Positions 17,186 to 26,625 of a stretch of DNA of 64,000 nt are shown in pieces. The notes below the pieces were generated by a model. The model saw only the letters and a program-made list of their open reading frames with translations, was not told where the DNA came from and searched no databases. This stretch comes from a bacterium (GTDB lineage: Bacteria > Patescibacteriota > Gracilibacteria > UBA1369 > GCA-2718715): the NCBI GenBank assembly GCA_018662325.1, contig JABJGM010000007.1:1-64000 (forward strand), given 5' to 3'. Position numbers and translations under genes: made by a program. Each line of letters starts with the position of its first letter. The first letter of the stretch is position 1.

Positions 17186-18079
17186 TTATTTTTGGCAACT
17201 TTCACAAAAAACTGTAGACCTTTGAGCATGTTGAATTTTACTCAAGGGTTTTTTACATGTCTTACAAGGCTGTCCAGATTTTTGATAAACATTATGAAAA
17301 AATGCATAATTACCTTTTGATCCATCCGCCAATAAATAATTAGCAACTGAACTTCCCCCCTCTTTTATTGCATGATCAATTACAAGCTTGGCATAGTGAT
17401 ATAAATTTTCAATTTCATCATCATTTAAAGATTTACACAAACGATCAGGTCTTACTTTTGCTAAAAAACAAGTTTCGTCGCAATAAATATTTCCAAGCCC
17501 AACAACCACAGATTGCTCTAAAAAAACCGATTTAATAGACTTATTTTTTTTCTTTAAACCAGCCTTAAAGTAATCTAAGGTAAATTCCTCTGACATTGGT
17601 TCTAATCCTAAACCTTTAAAATGATCTCTTTTTTCAAATTCCTGCATTGATGGAAAATACAAAACATATCCAAACATACGGGTATCATTATAAAAAAGCT
17701 GACCTTTATCTAAGTCAAAAATAATATGAGAATGTTTATTTGGTAGCTTGTTTTCAGAAAGTTGAATTGGATGCCCACCTAAAGTAGTTACATTTGAATC
17801 TTGATAAACCATTTGTCCGGTCATTTTTAAATGCACAAGCATAATTTTCCCAGATTCAAACTCAAAAATTAAATTTTTAGCTCTACGTTTTATAGATTTA
17901 AAAACTTGATCCTTAAGCTCAGTTTCAAATTCATTTTTCTTGTAGCTACATTCTATTCTTTTATTACTATTTGAATAAACTAATTTAGGCTTAAAAACCT
18001 GAATGGTTTCTATTTTTCTTCCAATCAAATGATTTAAAAGACCCAGTCTTAAAGCTTCAACTTCTGGCAACTCTGGCAT
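17186..18079 (-). CDS. mutM: formamidopyrimidine-DNA glycosylase MutM/Fpg
   Basis: Base-excision repair enzyme that removes 8-oxoguanine and formamidopyrimidines and nicks the strand by beta/delta elimination. The 297-residue protein begins MPELPEVE, with catalytic Pro2 and Glu3 after Met removal; 'HLKMTGQM' carries the conserved Lys; the helix-two-turn-helix contains 'GLGNIYCDE'; and the C-terminal zinc finger 'CKTC' ... 'CESC' holds the conserved Gln-Arg of the finger loop ('AQRSTVFC'). All functional residues are present. It has its own promoter and is divergent from the YceI-like gene. Confidence 0.95.
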   Translation of the reverse strand: MPELPEVEALRLGLLNHLIGRKIETIQVFKPKLVYSNSNKRIECSYKKNEFETELKDQVFKSIKRRAKNLIFEFESGKIMLVHLKMTGQMVYQDSNVTTLGGHPIQLSENKLPNKHSHIIFDLDKGQLFYNDTRMFGYVLYFPSMQEFEKRDHFKGLGLEPMSEEFTLDYFKAGLKKKNKSIKSVFLEQSVVVGLGNIYCDETCFLAKVRPDRLCKSLNDDEIENLYHYAKLVIDHAIKEGGSSVANYLLADGSKGNYAFFHNVYQKSGQPCKTCKKPLSKIQHAQRSTVFCESCQK

Positions 18080-18099
18080 AGAAAATATTAATTACTAAA

Positions 18100-18128
18100 A
18101 GTTTATCGCTTTTGGATATTCAAATCAA
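18100..18128 (-). promoter_or_regulatory. promoter of mutM
   Basis: Minus strand TTGATT, 17-base spacer, TAAACT; 20 bases to the ATG. Confidence 0.45.
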
Positions 18129-18182
18129 TTTTTAATTTATTATTAAAAGTGTAAAATATAAAAAAGAATTTAATTTAATAAA

Positions 18183-18836
18183 ATGCAAAAAACATTTAAT
18201 CTAATTGCTATTTCAAGCTTAGCATTAGCACTTAGTGGTTGCTCTTGGTTTTCATCAACAGGTGAAATTCAAACCCAAAACGAATCATTAGCAAATCAGA
18301 TTGCTCCAATTGCAAGTTTAGAAGTTGCCGAAAGCAGACAATTAAACCAAGAAAATTCGAGTATAAAATGGAGAGGTGAAGTTGTAACAGGTCTAAAAGG
18401 ACATGAAGGAACAATACCTGTAAGCGGTTTTGTTGGATTTAATTCGAGCAAAGAACTAGTGGCAGGAACTTTTGAATTAGATATATCCAATTTAACAAAT
18501 AGTGACTTAGAAGGAGAAATACAAGAAACACTTTTAGATCATCTTAAAAGTGAAGATTTTTTTGATACTGAAAGCTATCCAAGTGCAAATTTAAATATTA
18601 CCAGCTCAGAAAAACTAGATGAAAATATTTACTCTTTAACTGCAGATTTAACAATTAAAGACCAAACTAATTCTATTCAATTCAAAGCTGAAGTTGATGG
18701 AACTGAAATTAGATCGCAATTCGATATTGACAGAACAAGATGGGGAGTGACTTACGGATCTGGAAATTTCTTCGACAACCTAAAAGACAGCGCAATCAAA
18801 GATGAAATCATGTTCGATATCAAACTTTCAATTTAA
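18183..18836 (+). CDS. YceI-like lipocalin-fold lipoprotein
   Basis: A 217-residue lipoprotein: signal sequence with lipobox 'LALSGC' (Cys20), a polar linker, then a YceI-type beta-barrel. Family features seen are 'SSIKWRGEVVTGLKGHEGTIPVSG' region near the start of the barrel, 'LLDHLKSEDFFDTESYPSAN' in the middle (the hallmark 'L...L.s.dFFd.e.yP.a.f') and 'FDIDRTRWGVTYGSGNFFDN' near the end. YceI proteins bind isoprenoid or other lipid-like molecules in a hydrophobic tunnel. Here it is predicted to be tethered to the outside of the cytoplasmic membrane. A terminator shared with the convergent macroglobulin gene follows. Confidence 0.9.
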   Translation: MQKTFNLIAISSLALALSGCSWFSSTGEIQTQNESLANQIAPIASLEVAESRQLNQENSSIKWRGEVVTGLKGHEGTIPVSGFVGFNSSKELVAGTFELDISNLTNSDLEGEIQETLLDHLKSEDFFDTESYPSANLNITSSEKLDENIYSLTADLTIKDQTNSIQFKAEVDGTEIRSQFDIDRTRWGVTYGSGNFFDNLKDSAIKDEIMFDIKLSI

Positions 18837-18848
18837 AGCCAAAAAAAT

Positions 18849-18877
18849 AAAAAGCCCCAACTAAGGGGCTTTTTTTT
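18849..18877. terminator. bidirectional terminator
   Basis: AAAGCCCC / GGGGCTTT stem with loop AACTAA between convergent genes; T-run on the plus strand, A-run on the other side. Confidence 0.85.
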
Positions 18878-21800
18878 ATTGAACATTTATCAATACAGGA
18901 TCAGATACAAATTTATTAAGACTAGACCTAAGCAAAGTAGCAGGTAAATTAATTTGACCTTTAAAATTTGGTCTTAACTTTAATTCTATTTTTAAATCAC
19001 ATTCAAATCGAGAATCGCTTCGATAATAATATTTATTTAAATAAACATCAAAACGATCACCATGATTCATTATAAATTCTCCACAACTCCAGTCATTAGG
19101 CCAACTATTAATCAATTCAAAACCTGTTGGTGGAACCATTGAAAATTCAAAAGACGAGTTATCATTAAAAATCTCCTTTCTTAAACTATTAAAATCAAAA
19201 ATTAAATTATAAATACCATCTTCTAAGAGGTTAATCTTCGGGACAAATCTTTTTAGATTTGTGGTATCTAAATCTTGATAATTAGCTGAATAAACAATTA
19301 AATCTTGTCCTTCAAAATCAATAGAGAAATCTAAATCCTGCTGCTTATAAAGGTCAAACAAGACTTCACCATTTTCTGAAAACTCTGTAGAGTTTTCTCC
19401 ATTCAAACTATAATTCAATCTAAAATTACCAGAGTTTTTATTATAATTTTTAAGTAAATAAGCTTTTGCAAAATAATATAAATTATTGCCCTTAAATTTC
19501 TCTAAATCATCAAAGTAAAAAACTTTATGATTAGAAGCTAGTATAAAGTATAAAATTTTTGTCTTATCATCTAAAACACTAAAATCTTGTAAAAAATACT
19601 TAGCATCAAAAGTCTTATGACTAATAATTTCGTTTTTACTCTTGGATTGTCTAAAAGCCATATCGTAAAAAGCTGATAAGAAATCATTGTTTATTAATTT
19701 TGATGAATATTGGTTCCCCTTTATTCGAGATAAATCTAAATCCAAAACACTTAACAAATCGAAGTAATCAACTTTTACATAAGAATCCGAATAATAAGAA
19801 TCATAATTATAAATAATAGAGTTTAAATTTTGTATAGCAAAATTTTCCTCAAGATTAGATATATTAGATGTTTTAATCTCTTTAAAAAGATCTAAAGCAT
19901 TTAAATAAGCAAAGTTCCTAATTTTATTTTGAACAACTACCCTGTTTGAAGCGTTCTCAGAAATTTGTAGACCCTTTTTAAGAGGAGCTAATTCAGTTAA
20001 ATTTTGCTCTATAACATTTATTTTGGATTCATAGTAATCATTAGCCTTTTGGGATTCTGCACCTAGTAAATATTTAACTTCGCCTGCTTTATTGAAATCA
20101 TATTTAAACTGATTTTTAGAACCAGGATTTTCTATTATATATCTTTGATCATTTAATTCTATAAAAGCATTTTCTAAATTTTTTGATTCTTTTCCAAAAA
20201 CACCAAAATCCAGTAACAACTTATCTCCTTTATTGACTTTAGATGGGAAAAGTGGCTCTACAATCATATCTTTATTGGTAGAAACTTCATCATCTAAAAA
20301 ACCTGTCTTGAATGATTTTTTATCAAAAGCCGAAACAAATAACTTATAAGTAGTTATATCATCTGGAAGTACAAATTTTTCAGAAATTAAATTATCTTTA
20401 GGGAAAAAGGTCTTAAAAAAAGCGACATCTTTAAAGTTCTTTCTGATATCTTTTACCATCATAGCTTCACTTCCCTTCCCTTCATTGTGAACAAAGTAAC
20501 CATCAACTATATATGTATGAAAAGGACTAACAGTAAAATTATAAACTTTTATTGGATTTTCCAGAACAACATTTTCAACTTTTTCTACAAGAATTTCCTT
20601 TCCATCTTTAATCATCTTATCTCCAATTTCAACTAAATAAATTGATTTAAATTCACCATTCGAATAAACTTGATGATTAGGTGTAATTTTCAATTCATCA
20701 TTCACAATTAAATATTCCTTTACAAAAAACTCTTGTAAGCCTTGAATGATTGCTTTTTGCTCAATTCCAATTTTATCTTCAGAAAAAGTTAAAACAGAAT
20801 CTCCAACATTTACATCTTGAATATTTTTTAATGAACCATCACTCATTAAAATTTTACTATCCTCTAAGAAACATCCTCCTTTTCCACCAAAAGAACTACT
20901 TCTTCCAAAGAAATTTCCAAAATCAAATCTATATGATTTCCCAAATATTGAATCTGAAATATTAGTCTCGTAATCATATCTACCAAATAACTTTTTATCA
21001 ACCATTTTTACATTAACAAAAGTATCCTCTAAAGATTTATCTAATAATTCTAAATTCAATTCATATTCTTGAGCAGGAGAGAAAACTTTCTGAGAATTTA
21101 AATTCTTAATTTCAAAAAGATTTTCATGCTTTAAATAAGCATTATTGTGAATATAAAAATCTCCATCCTTATCAACTTCAATTACTCCTAAATCAAAGTT
21201 TGGAAGATGCTCTTTTTTAACTTTAATTACAAACTCATTTGTATCAATAAATTTAGAAGTGATTCCATTTACATCCTGCATCATTAAAATGTAACTTGAA
21301 TCCTCAGAAAAATCTTGAATTCCAAGAGTTATCTCACTTCCTAGTTTATAAGTAATTCTATTGGAATAACCTTGGTCTTGATTGATTTTCTCACCATCGA
21401 CATTAAGAACGTTTAAATTTTTGTAATAACCAGCTCTAAAATCACCTTCTTCAGAATAATTTAGCGTATTTAAATAAGTTTTTTTAATGCCATCTTCAAA
21501 ATAACTAACCTTAAATTTTAAATTTAAATAAGCAAAGTCTTCTAAATCTTCAGGATCTTCAAAAAGACTAAAACTCTCTTCAAACTTTCCACTATTGTCA
21601 GTCTTAATATCCTTAGAGGCTAAAACTATATCCTTAAGCCAATAACCTTCTTCAGTGTAATCAAAAAGCATTTGCGAATCCAAGGTACCATCTAAAAATT
21701 CTTGTCTAAAACCAATTAAATCGGATTTTTTGGGATACTTTTCTTTAACAAACTCATTGAAATCCTCTAAACTTTCACCTTTAAACTCATTATTAACTTC

Positions 21801-24011
21801 TTCTAAGTTTATTTCGATTACTTCAGCATTACTAGAATCAATTGTAACTGGATTTAAATGTTTAATTTTCTTATGAATAGTTTCTTGATCAAGAGGTTCT
21901 TTTTTTGAAATAAAAGATTGATTTTCATCAATAAATTCATCATTAAATCTTCCTGATAATAAAATTTCAACAGTTAAGTCTTGATTAGGGATAAGATCTC
22001 CCAAATTATCTTGGTCGCCTGGAATAACTTTATTTAAATTAAATCCATAATCAACTTGATTTGAATTAAAATATCCATTTTCAAAAAAGTTAACATCAAT
22101 CAATGTTAAATAATAATCTGCAGAGATATTTAAATAAGAATTAACACCTTTTTTATCTAAAGCCTTTAAATTTAAATAAACAGAATTAATAGGAGAATAT
22201 ATTCTACTATATAAACTGTAATCTGGTTGCGTCTTAAAAGTTTGTTCAAACTTTCCATTCTTATCAGTGACAAAAACTTCTGAACCTAATCTATCTTTAA
22301 AAATCATATTAGCATAAGAGGTATTCTCTACTTCCATATTAGACTTTTGGGATCCATTAAATAAATATGAAGAAAAATTAAGAGTAACATCTTCATACGG
22401 CAAATAAAAATCTTTATCAAATGAACCTTCTAATACAGTTTGAGCTTTATCAATCTTTAATAACTCAAGATATTTATGAGCAACTCTTTTACCATCCCAA
22501 AAGAAATTTAAATAAATATAATTTAAATTAGAATTTAAATTCTCAGGAATTTCCAGAGAAAAGTCACTTGATCCGTAGGTACTCAAATCTAAAGTTTGAC
22601 TACTTATATATCCATCCTTAGAGACTTCATTCGTCATATATTTCTCTGATAAATAAACATTCACTTTGTTATTTGCAAACTCTTTACTAAAGTCACCCAT
22701 TAAAAAATTACCACTGATAGTATCACCCAATTTATACTTTGGTTTGTCTAATGAAATATTTGAGTAAACACTCAAAGCAACAGCATTCTTATAAAAGCCA
22801 AGATATTCATTTACCAAAACATTTTGGTTGTTAATATTAAATTTCAAATCAACACCATCACCGGAATAAATAAGATTTTCAACATCAATTTTTAATAATT
22901 TACCTTTTGACTTTAACGAATCACCAAAGAGATTTACCTCGAAATCAATAAAATTATTATTATTAAAATCATATACATAGTACAAAAACTCACCATTTGA
23001 TTCAGCATAAAAAATATCATAATTAACTTTTTGAATATAAGTAAAATCAGAATTGTTTCTTAATAAATAATAACCATCATCAAGATTATCTAGATTTACA
23101 GATCTATCATTTAAAGAAAATTTTATCTGAGGATTAGCAATAGGACGTATTGTGTCTTTTTTTAATTTAGATTCAAAATCATATTTTTTATAACGAGACT
23201 GAGAAGAATAATCATCATAAAAATCTTGGAAATCATCAAAAGAATACAGTTTAAAATCAATATTTCTATAATCCTCTCTTCTTAAAGAATAAGAAATAGA
23301 ATTTTTATTATCATTTAAAATATTTAACTTAGAAAACCTATTATTAAAACTTCTATCTGAAGAAATATTTTTTCTTAAAACGATACTTTTTGTATAGTTA
23401 AATTTCTTAAAAAAACCCGGCTTTAAAGTAATTTTATAATCAACATCATCCCAATTTTCAGTATTAAATAAAATATACCCAGGACCATCAACATCAACAT
23501 CTAAATCAACATTTGGTTGTACACTAATAAAACTTTTGTAATCATTTGATATATCATGATTAAAAAAAACGTCAATAAAATTAGACTCTGGAGAATCTTC
23601 AACTCTAAAATCAAAATAATTTGGATTTTCAACATAAAGAGAAAAACCATTAATCTCAAAACTTAAAAAGTCTTGTGAATAGTCATTAGAACTCAAAACT
23701 TCAATTAAATGATTAGTAGATTTTAAACTTTCAACAATCTCAGATTCTACTAACTGAAAATCTACTTGTTTAGAATCAACAGCATTTCCAGCTAGAGTAA
23801 CATTTGGATTATCAAAAGGAGAAAGGAAATAAAATTTATCATCTTTTGACTCTATAAAAATAGGACTAGTCAAAGTGACAACATCCGAAATTTCTAAATT
23901 TGATTGATCACCCAAATCAAACAAAAAATGATTAGTAAAATTAATTATAGGGCTTCTGAACAAAAAACCAAACCCTAAAAATATAAATAAAACAAGAATA
24001 AACTTCTTCAT
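18876..24011 (-). CDS. alpha-2-macroglobulin-family protein with Hint/intein-like insertion (1711 aa)
   Basis: A secreted or membrane-anchored macroglobulin. Residues 1-20 are a signal/anchor helix. Beta-rich macroglobulin domains follow to about residue 1040. Residues 1047-1176 are a Hint domain. Directly after it, 'IRKNFKDVAFF' and 'FVLPDDITTYKLFVSAF' (about 1188-1230) match the MG7/A2M domain. Residues about 1330-1560 correspond to the helical thioester domain, but no CxEQ motif is present, so no thioester should form. The C-terminus ('SMVPPTGFELIN') resembles the last MG domain. Macroglobulins trap proteases after cleavage of a bait region. The insertion sits exactly at that position, between glycine-rich flanks. 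Single gene, closed by a terminator. Confidence 0.85.
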   Translation of the reverse strand: MKKFILVLFIFLGFGFLFRSPIINFTNHFLFDLGDQSNLEISDVVTLTSPIFIESKDDKFYFLSPFDNPNVTLAGNAVDSKQVDFQLVESEIVESLKSTNHLIEVLSSNDYSQDFLSFEINGFSLYVENPNYFDFRVEDSPESNFIDVFFNHDISNDYKSFISVQPNVDLDVDVDGPGYILFNTENWDDVDYKITLKPGFFKKFNYTKSIVLRKNISSDRSFNNRFSKLNILNDNKNSISYSLRREDYRNIDFKLYSFDDFQDFYDDYSSQSRYKKYDFESKLKKDTIRPIANPQIKFSLNDRSVNLDNLDDGYYLLRNNSDFTYIQKVNYDIFYAESNGEFLYYVYDFNNNNFIDFEVNLFGDSLKSKGKLLKIDVENLIYSGDGVDLKFNINNQNVLVNEYLGFYKNAVALSVYSNISLDKPKYKLGDTISGNFLMGDFSKEFANNKVNVYLSEKYMTNEVSKDGYISSQTLDLSTYGSSDFSLEIPENLNSNLNYIYLNFFWDGKRVAHKYLELLKIDKAQTVLEGSFDKDFYLPYEDVTLNFSSYLFNGSQKSNMEVENTSYANMIFKDRLGSEVFVTDKNGKFEQTFKTQPDYSLYSRIYSPINSVYLNLKALDKKGVNSYLNISADYYLTLIDVNFFENGYFNSNQVDYGFNLNKVIPGDQDNLGDLIPNQDLTVEILLSGRFNDEFIDENQSFISKKEPLDQETIHKKIKHLNPVTIDSSNAEVIEINLEEVNNEFKGESLEDFNEFVKEKYPKKSDLIGFRQEFLDGTLDSQMLFDYTEEGYWLKDIVLASKDIKTDNSGKFEESFSLFEDPEDLEDFAYLNLKFKVSYFEDGIKKTYLNTLNYSEEGDFRAGYYKNLNVLNVDGEKINQDQGYSNRITYKLGSEITLGIQDFSEDSSYILMMQDVNGITSKFIDTNEFVIKVKKEHLPNFDLGVIEVDKDGDFYIHNNAYLKHENLFEIKNLNSQKVFSPAQEYELNLELLDKSLEDTFVNVKMVDKKLFGRYDYETNISDSIFGKSYRFDFGNFFGRSSSFGGKGGCFLEDSKILMSDGSLKNIQDVNVGDSVLTFSEDKIGIEQKAIIQGLQEFFVKEYLIVNDELKITPNHQVYSNGEFKSIYLVEIGDKMIKDGKEILVEKVENVVLENPIKVYNFTVSPFHTYIVDGYFVHNEGKGSEAMMVKDIRKNFKDVAFFKTFFPKDNLISEKFVLPDDITTYKLFVSAFDKKSFKTGFLDDEVSTNKDMIVEPLFPSKVNKGDKLLLDFGVFGKESKNLENAFIELNDQRYIIENPGSKNQFKYDFNKAGEVKYLLGAESQKANDYYESKINVIEQNLTELAPLKKGLQISENASNRVVVQNKIRNFAYLNALDLFKEIKTSNISNLEENFAIQNLNSIIYNYDSYYSDSYVKVDYFDLLSVLDLDLSRIKGNQYSSKLINNDFLSAFYDMAFRQSKSKNEIISHKTFDAKYFLQDFSVLDDKTKILYFILASNHKVFYFDDLEKFKGNNLYYFAKAYLLKNYNKNSGNFRLNYSLNGENSTEFSENGEVLFDLYKQQDLDFSIDFEGQDLIVYSANYQDLDTTNLKRFVPKINLLEDGIYNLIFDFNSLRKEIFNDNSSFEFSMVPPTGFELINSWPNDWSCGEFIMNHGDRFDVYLNKYYYRSDSRFECDLKIELKLRPNFKGQINLPATLLRSSLNKFVSDPVLINVQ
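20484..20873 (-). other. Hint domain (bacterial intein-like), 130 codons inside the macroglobulin
   Basis: Residues 1047-1176 of the host protein. Block A starts at Cys1047 ('CFLEDSKILMSDGSLKNI'), with 'VNVGDSVLTF'; block B is 'LKITPNHQVY' with the TxxH motif; block F is 'VYNFTVSPFHTYIVDG'; block G ends 'YFVHN'. No homing endonuclease fits in 130 residues. The residue after His-Asn is Glu, not Cys/Ser/Thr, so standard protein splicing is not possible; this matches bacterial intein-like (BIL) domains, which cleave instead of splice. Flanks are Gly/Lys/Ser-rich ('SFGGKGG' before, 'EGKGSEA' after). Confidence 0.88.
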
Positions 24012-24168
24012 AAATAAATGATTAAATTATGACTTTAGAATAACATATAATTATAAATAGTCTATTTTTAATAGTTTTTAGTAAAACATAATAATTAGTA
24101 TATAAACATCTAAAATTATTTAGTATTAAAAGTATAACAATCAACTGTTTTCTATTAAATATGAAGAT

Positions 24169-25722
24169 CTAGAATTTAGATATAATATCTTGTGCATAAT
24201 CAACCAAAGAAGAAAATTCTTCGTCAATAATTTCTACATATTCATAAAATTCATCATTGGTAAAAGAAATTTCAACATTAACTATTCTAGGATCTGCAAA
24301 AGACTCTAAATCTTGCATTAGTAAATATTCATTCTTAACTGAATTGAATTGTTTTAATAAATCTCTTCTCCACATAAAAACCTTAATATTATTTTGAAAA
24401 CTAGCAGCTAGTATTTCGGCATTCAAGTTAGTTAATTTATCAAGCAAGTATTGTTTTCTTTCAATTACATAGTTCATCTTTCTCAACAAAAGTTCTTTTT
24501 GTATTTCAATTTGTTCTTTAGCTTTTTCTTCAGATTCAACCGCACACAACTCAAGTTGTTTAGCGAGTTTCAAATCTTGAACTTTTTGATTTTCCAATTC
24601 TGAATTAGCTTTAAGTTCTGCAACTCTTTGCCGTTCTATTTGTAAACGAGATTCTTCAATCTCTCTTTTCTTTGCCTTAGCCAATTCTCTTTCAGCTTTC
24701 CTAACTTTTTTAATTTCTAAAGCACGAGCTTTTTGAAAGTCCTTTCGAGATTGCTCTAAAGAAGGAATAACATCAGAGAACACAACAACATCTGAGTCAT
24801 CTGATAAAAAAGTCTCAAAAGTAGTATTCAAATCATGATTAAATCGCTCAAAGACTTGAGTGACGATTAACTTATCAGCATCATTCGTTGCAAAAGAACC
24901 ATAAAGATTTCCAAAATGAATTGACAATACATTAGCCATTTTAATACCTAGTGCAACAGGACAATAATTTCTATGCTCTTTTATAGATTTAAGAGAAAAT
25001 GATCCTTGAAAAGCATGGTCACAATCCAGAGCGTGTCTATAAGTTATAAGTGGTAAATCTAAAAAAGAAACCGTATTACAATCAACCGAAGCTGAAATAT
25101 CATCACTCATTAGTCGGGTATCTGTAATATTAATAGAACTCGGAATATTCACTGATATTTGTTCGATAAATCCACCATTCAAACAATCTTCAAGAATAGC
25201 AGAAATACTAACTAAATTAGGGATTGACCTTTCTAAAACATAACCAAAATTATTAATGGGTTCAGCAATAAGTTCCCTACCTTCTTTATCTTCAAAGAAT
25301 TGCGACAATGACCTCATGTGAGAATCATGCATAGAACCATCCAAAAAAGATAAACATTGCTTTAAGCTTCTTTCATAATTATCAACCGAAAAAACAAAAC
25401 TATCTTGATAATCTACATGTTGGAAAAAATGATCAAAAGTAATTGACTTCAAGAAACCGTCAGTTAAAATTGATAACAATAAAATACTACAGAAAAAAGG
25501 GGGCATGCCTTTGTTAATCAATTCGTTCTGACTAGCATTTTTAAAATTATACGCTAAATGTAAGCCAGCATTCTGAAGTTGATAATGAAACAAGTCCAAA
25601 TAAGTATCAACACTAGAATCAGGAAGAGTAACAACTTCAGAAGAAATTAATTTTAGATTAACATCCTCGCCTATTGGCCTTAATGGGATTGGTAGATATT
25701 TATTCGAATTATCTATAGACAT
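24169..25722 (-). CDS. hypothetical coiled-coil protein, 517 aa
   Basis: No family recognised. The ATG giving 'MSIDNSNKYLPIPLRP' is chosen: a longer GTG start at 25764 lies between the -35 and -10 of a good promoter. Residues about 1-330 look globular with many Asp, Ser and several Cys. Residues about 335-460 are a long charged Lys/Glu/Arg/Ala-rich coiled coil ('KKVRKAERELAKAKKREIEE'), and the last 90 residues are acidic and helical. No signal peptide or membrane helix, so probably cytoplasmic. It sits between the TIM-barrel reading frame and the macroglobulin gene but has its own promoter. Function unknown. Confidence 0.7.
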   Translation of the reverse strand: MSIDNSNKYLPIPLRPIGEDVNLKLISSEVVTLPDSSVDTYLDLFHYQLQNAGLHLAYNFKNASQNELINKGMPPFFCSILLLSILTDGFLKSITFDHFFQHVDYQDSFVFSVDNYERSLKQCLSFLDGSMHDSHMRSLSQFFEDKEGRELIAEPINNFGYVLERSIPNLVSISAILEDCLNGGFIEQISVNIPSSINITDTRLMSDDISASVDCNTVSFLDLPLITYRHALDCDHAFQGSFSLKSIKEHRNYCPVALGIKMANVLSIHFGNLYGSFATNDADKLIVTQVFERFNHDLNTTFETFLSDDSDVVVFSDVIPSLEQSRKDFQKARALEIKKVRKAERELAKAKKREIEESRLQIERQRVAELKANSELENQKVQDLKLAKQLELCAVESEEKAKEQIEIQKELLLRKMNYVIERKQYLLDKLTNLNAEILAASFQNNIKVFMWRRDLLKQFNSVKNEYLLMQDLESFADPRIVNVEISFTNDEFYEYVEIIDEEFSSLVDYAQDIISKF

Positions 25723-25745
25723 AATATTTTTTTTAAAGTAACACA

Positions 25746-25773
25746 ACTTTACACCAGAAAACACCTATGTCAA
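25746..25773 (-). promoter_or_regulatory. promoter of the coiled-coil protein gene
   Basis: Minus strand TTGACA, 16-base spacer, TAAAGT; 23 bases to the ATG at 25722. It excludes the longer GTG start. Confidence 0.6.
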
Positions 25774-25842
25774 GTAAGTGAACACTATTAAACAAATACA
25801 TTTAAATAGAAAACGAAAAAAATACTTGCCTGAAAAAAAAAT

Positions 25843-26625
25843 TTAAATTTGTAGCAGGTTTAAATAAGGATGCAAATAATGCACAGCCGTCCCTCGATAA
25901 AGATCCTGATCCTCAAAATGTACATCAAGTAAATCAACCAAAGCATGCAAGGCAGCTCTTCCCTCTTCAAAGAAAGTTATTTTATCAGGCTCTATCTCTT
26001 GAGTCTCTAGCGCTAAATAAAACGGCTTATTAAGGTTAATTAAAATAGCTACACTGTTATTAATAAAACTCAAAATTCCATCATTCCCTTCAAAAGTATC
26101 CCTGTAACTCATTAGTAAGATTTCATCAACTATATTTGAAACAGCATGCAACAAAGTTGCATTCTCGTATTCAAATATAGAATAAAAAATTGGAACATCT
26201 AAAATCAAATTTACATCATATGGAGCAATTACTTCCTTAAACTCTTGTAAATTACCTAAAAAATTTTCAATTATTCCAGGCTGCAAACTTTCATCATCCC
26301 ATTGATCAATAATGTAAGGCTCATAATCAAGCATCCAGTCTATATCTTGAGCCCATGGATTTTCTGCTAAGAAATCGGCAACTTCTTCAAGCAAAGCATC
26401 CCAATCATCTTGATTTTCATCAAGAGCATATGAAGCAGCACTAAGTAAAAATTGATAAGATTGACAATCACTTCTGTAAGCAAAATCTTCTTCTGTTAAA
26501 TCACCAGTCCAACGAACAAAATATTCTTCAAAGTCACTGTTAAAAATCTCATCAATCAAAATTTGATTTGGAGGAGATTCCCGCCAGGCAAAAACACTTC
26601 CAGAGTAATCATCGCACTCAGCACT
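25843..26625 (-). CDS. TIM-barrel glycosidase-like domain, in frame after a TGA with no ATG start
   Basis: A 260-codon open frame directly continues the frame of the upstream surface protein after its TGA (26626-26628). The only possible start is a TTG at 26559, but protein-like sequence begins before it ('DDYSGSVFAWRESPPNQ'). Motifs read like the alternating strands of a TIM barrel: 'VFAWRE', 'DWMLDYEPY' (acidic residues at a strand end, as in glycosidase active sites), 'LILDVPIFYS', 'ILLMSYRDT', 'FYLALETQEI' with 'ITFFEEG', and 'GTAVHYLHPY'. I recall this pattern from glycosidase-like proteins of unassigned substrate. It is probably the C-terminal enzymatic domain of the 1282-residue protein, separated by a nonsense codon or expressed by readthrough. 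Confidence 0.6.
   Translation of the reverse strand, partial: SAECDDYSGSVFAWRESPPNQILIDEIFNSDFEEYFVRWTGDLTEEDFAYRSDCQSYQFLLSAASYALDENQDDWDALLEEVADFLAENPWAQDIDWMLDYEPYIIDQWDDESLQPGIIENFLGNLQEFKEVIAPYDVNLILDVPIFYSIFEYENATLLHAVSNIVDEILLMSYRDTFEGNDGILSFINNSVAILINLNKPFYLALETQEIEPDKITFFEEGRAALHALVDLLDVHFEDQDLYRGTAVHYLHPYLNLLQI

Noticed and set aside
26560-26625. Separate gene starting at an ATG in another frame (18 codons, MITLEVFLPGG...)
   Set aside because: It ends in TGA after 18 codons and overlaps the protein-like sequence of the barrel frame; no promoter is visible.
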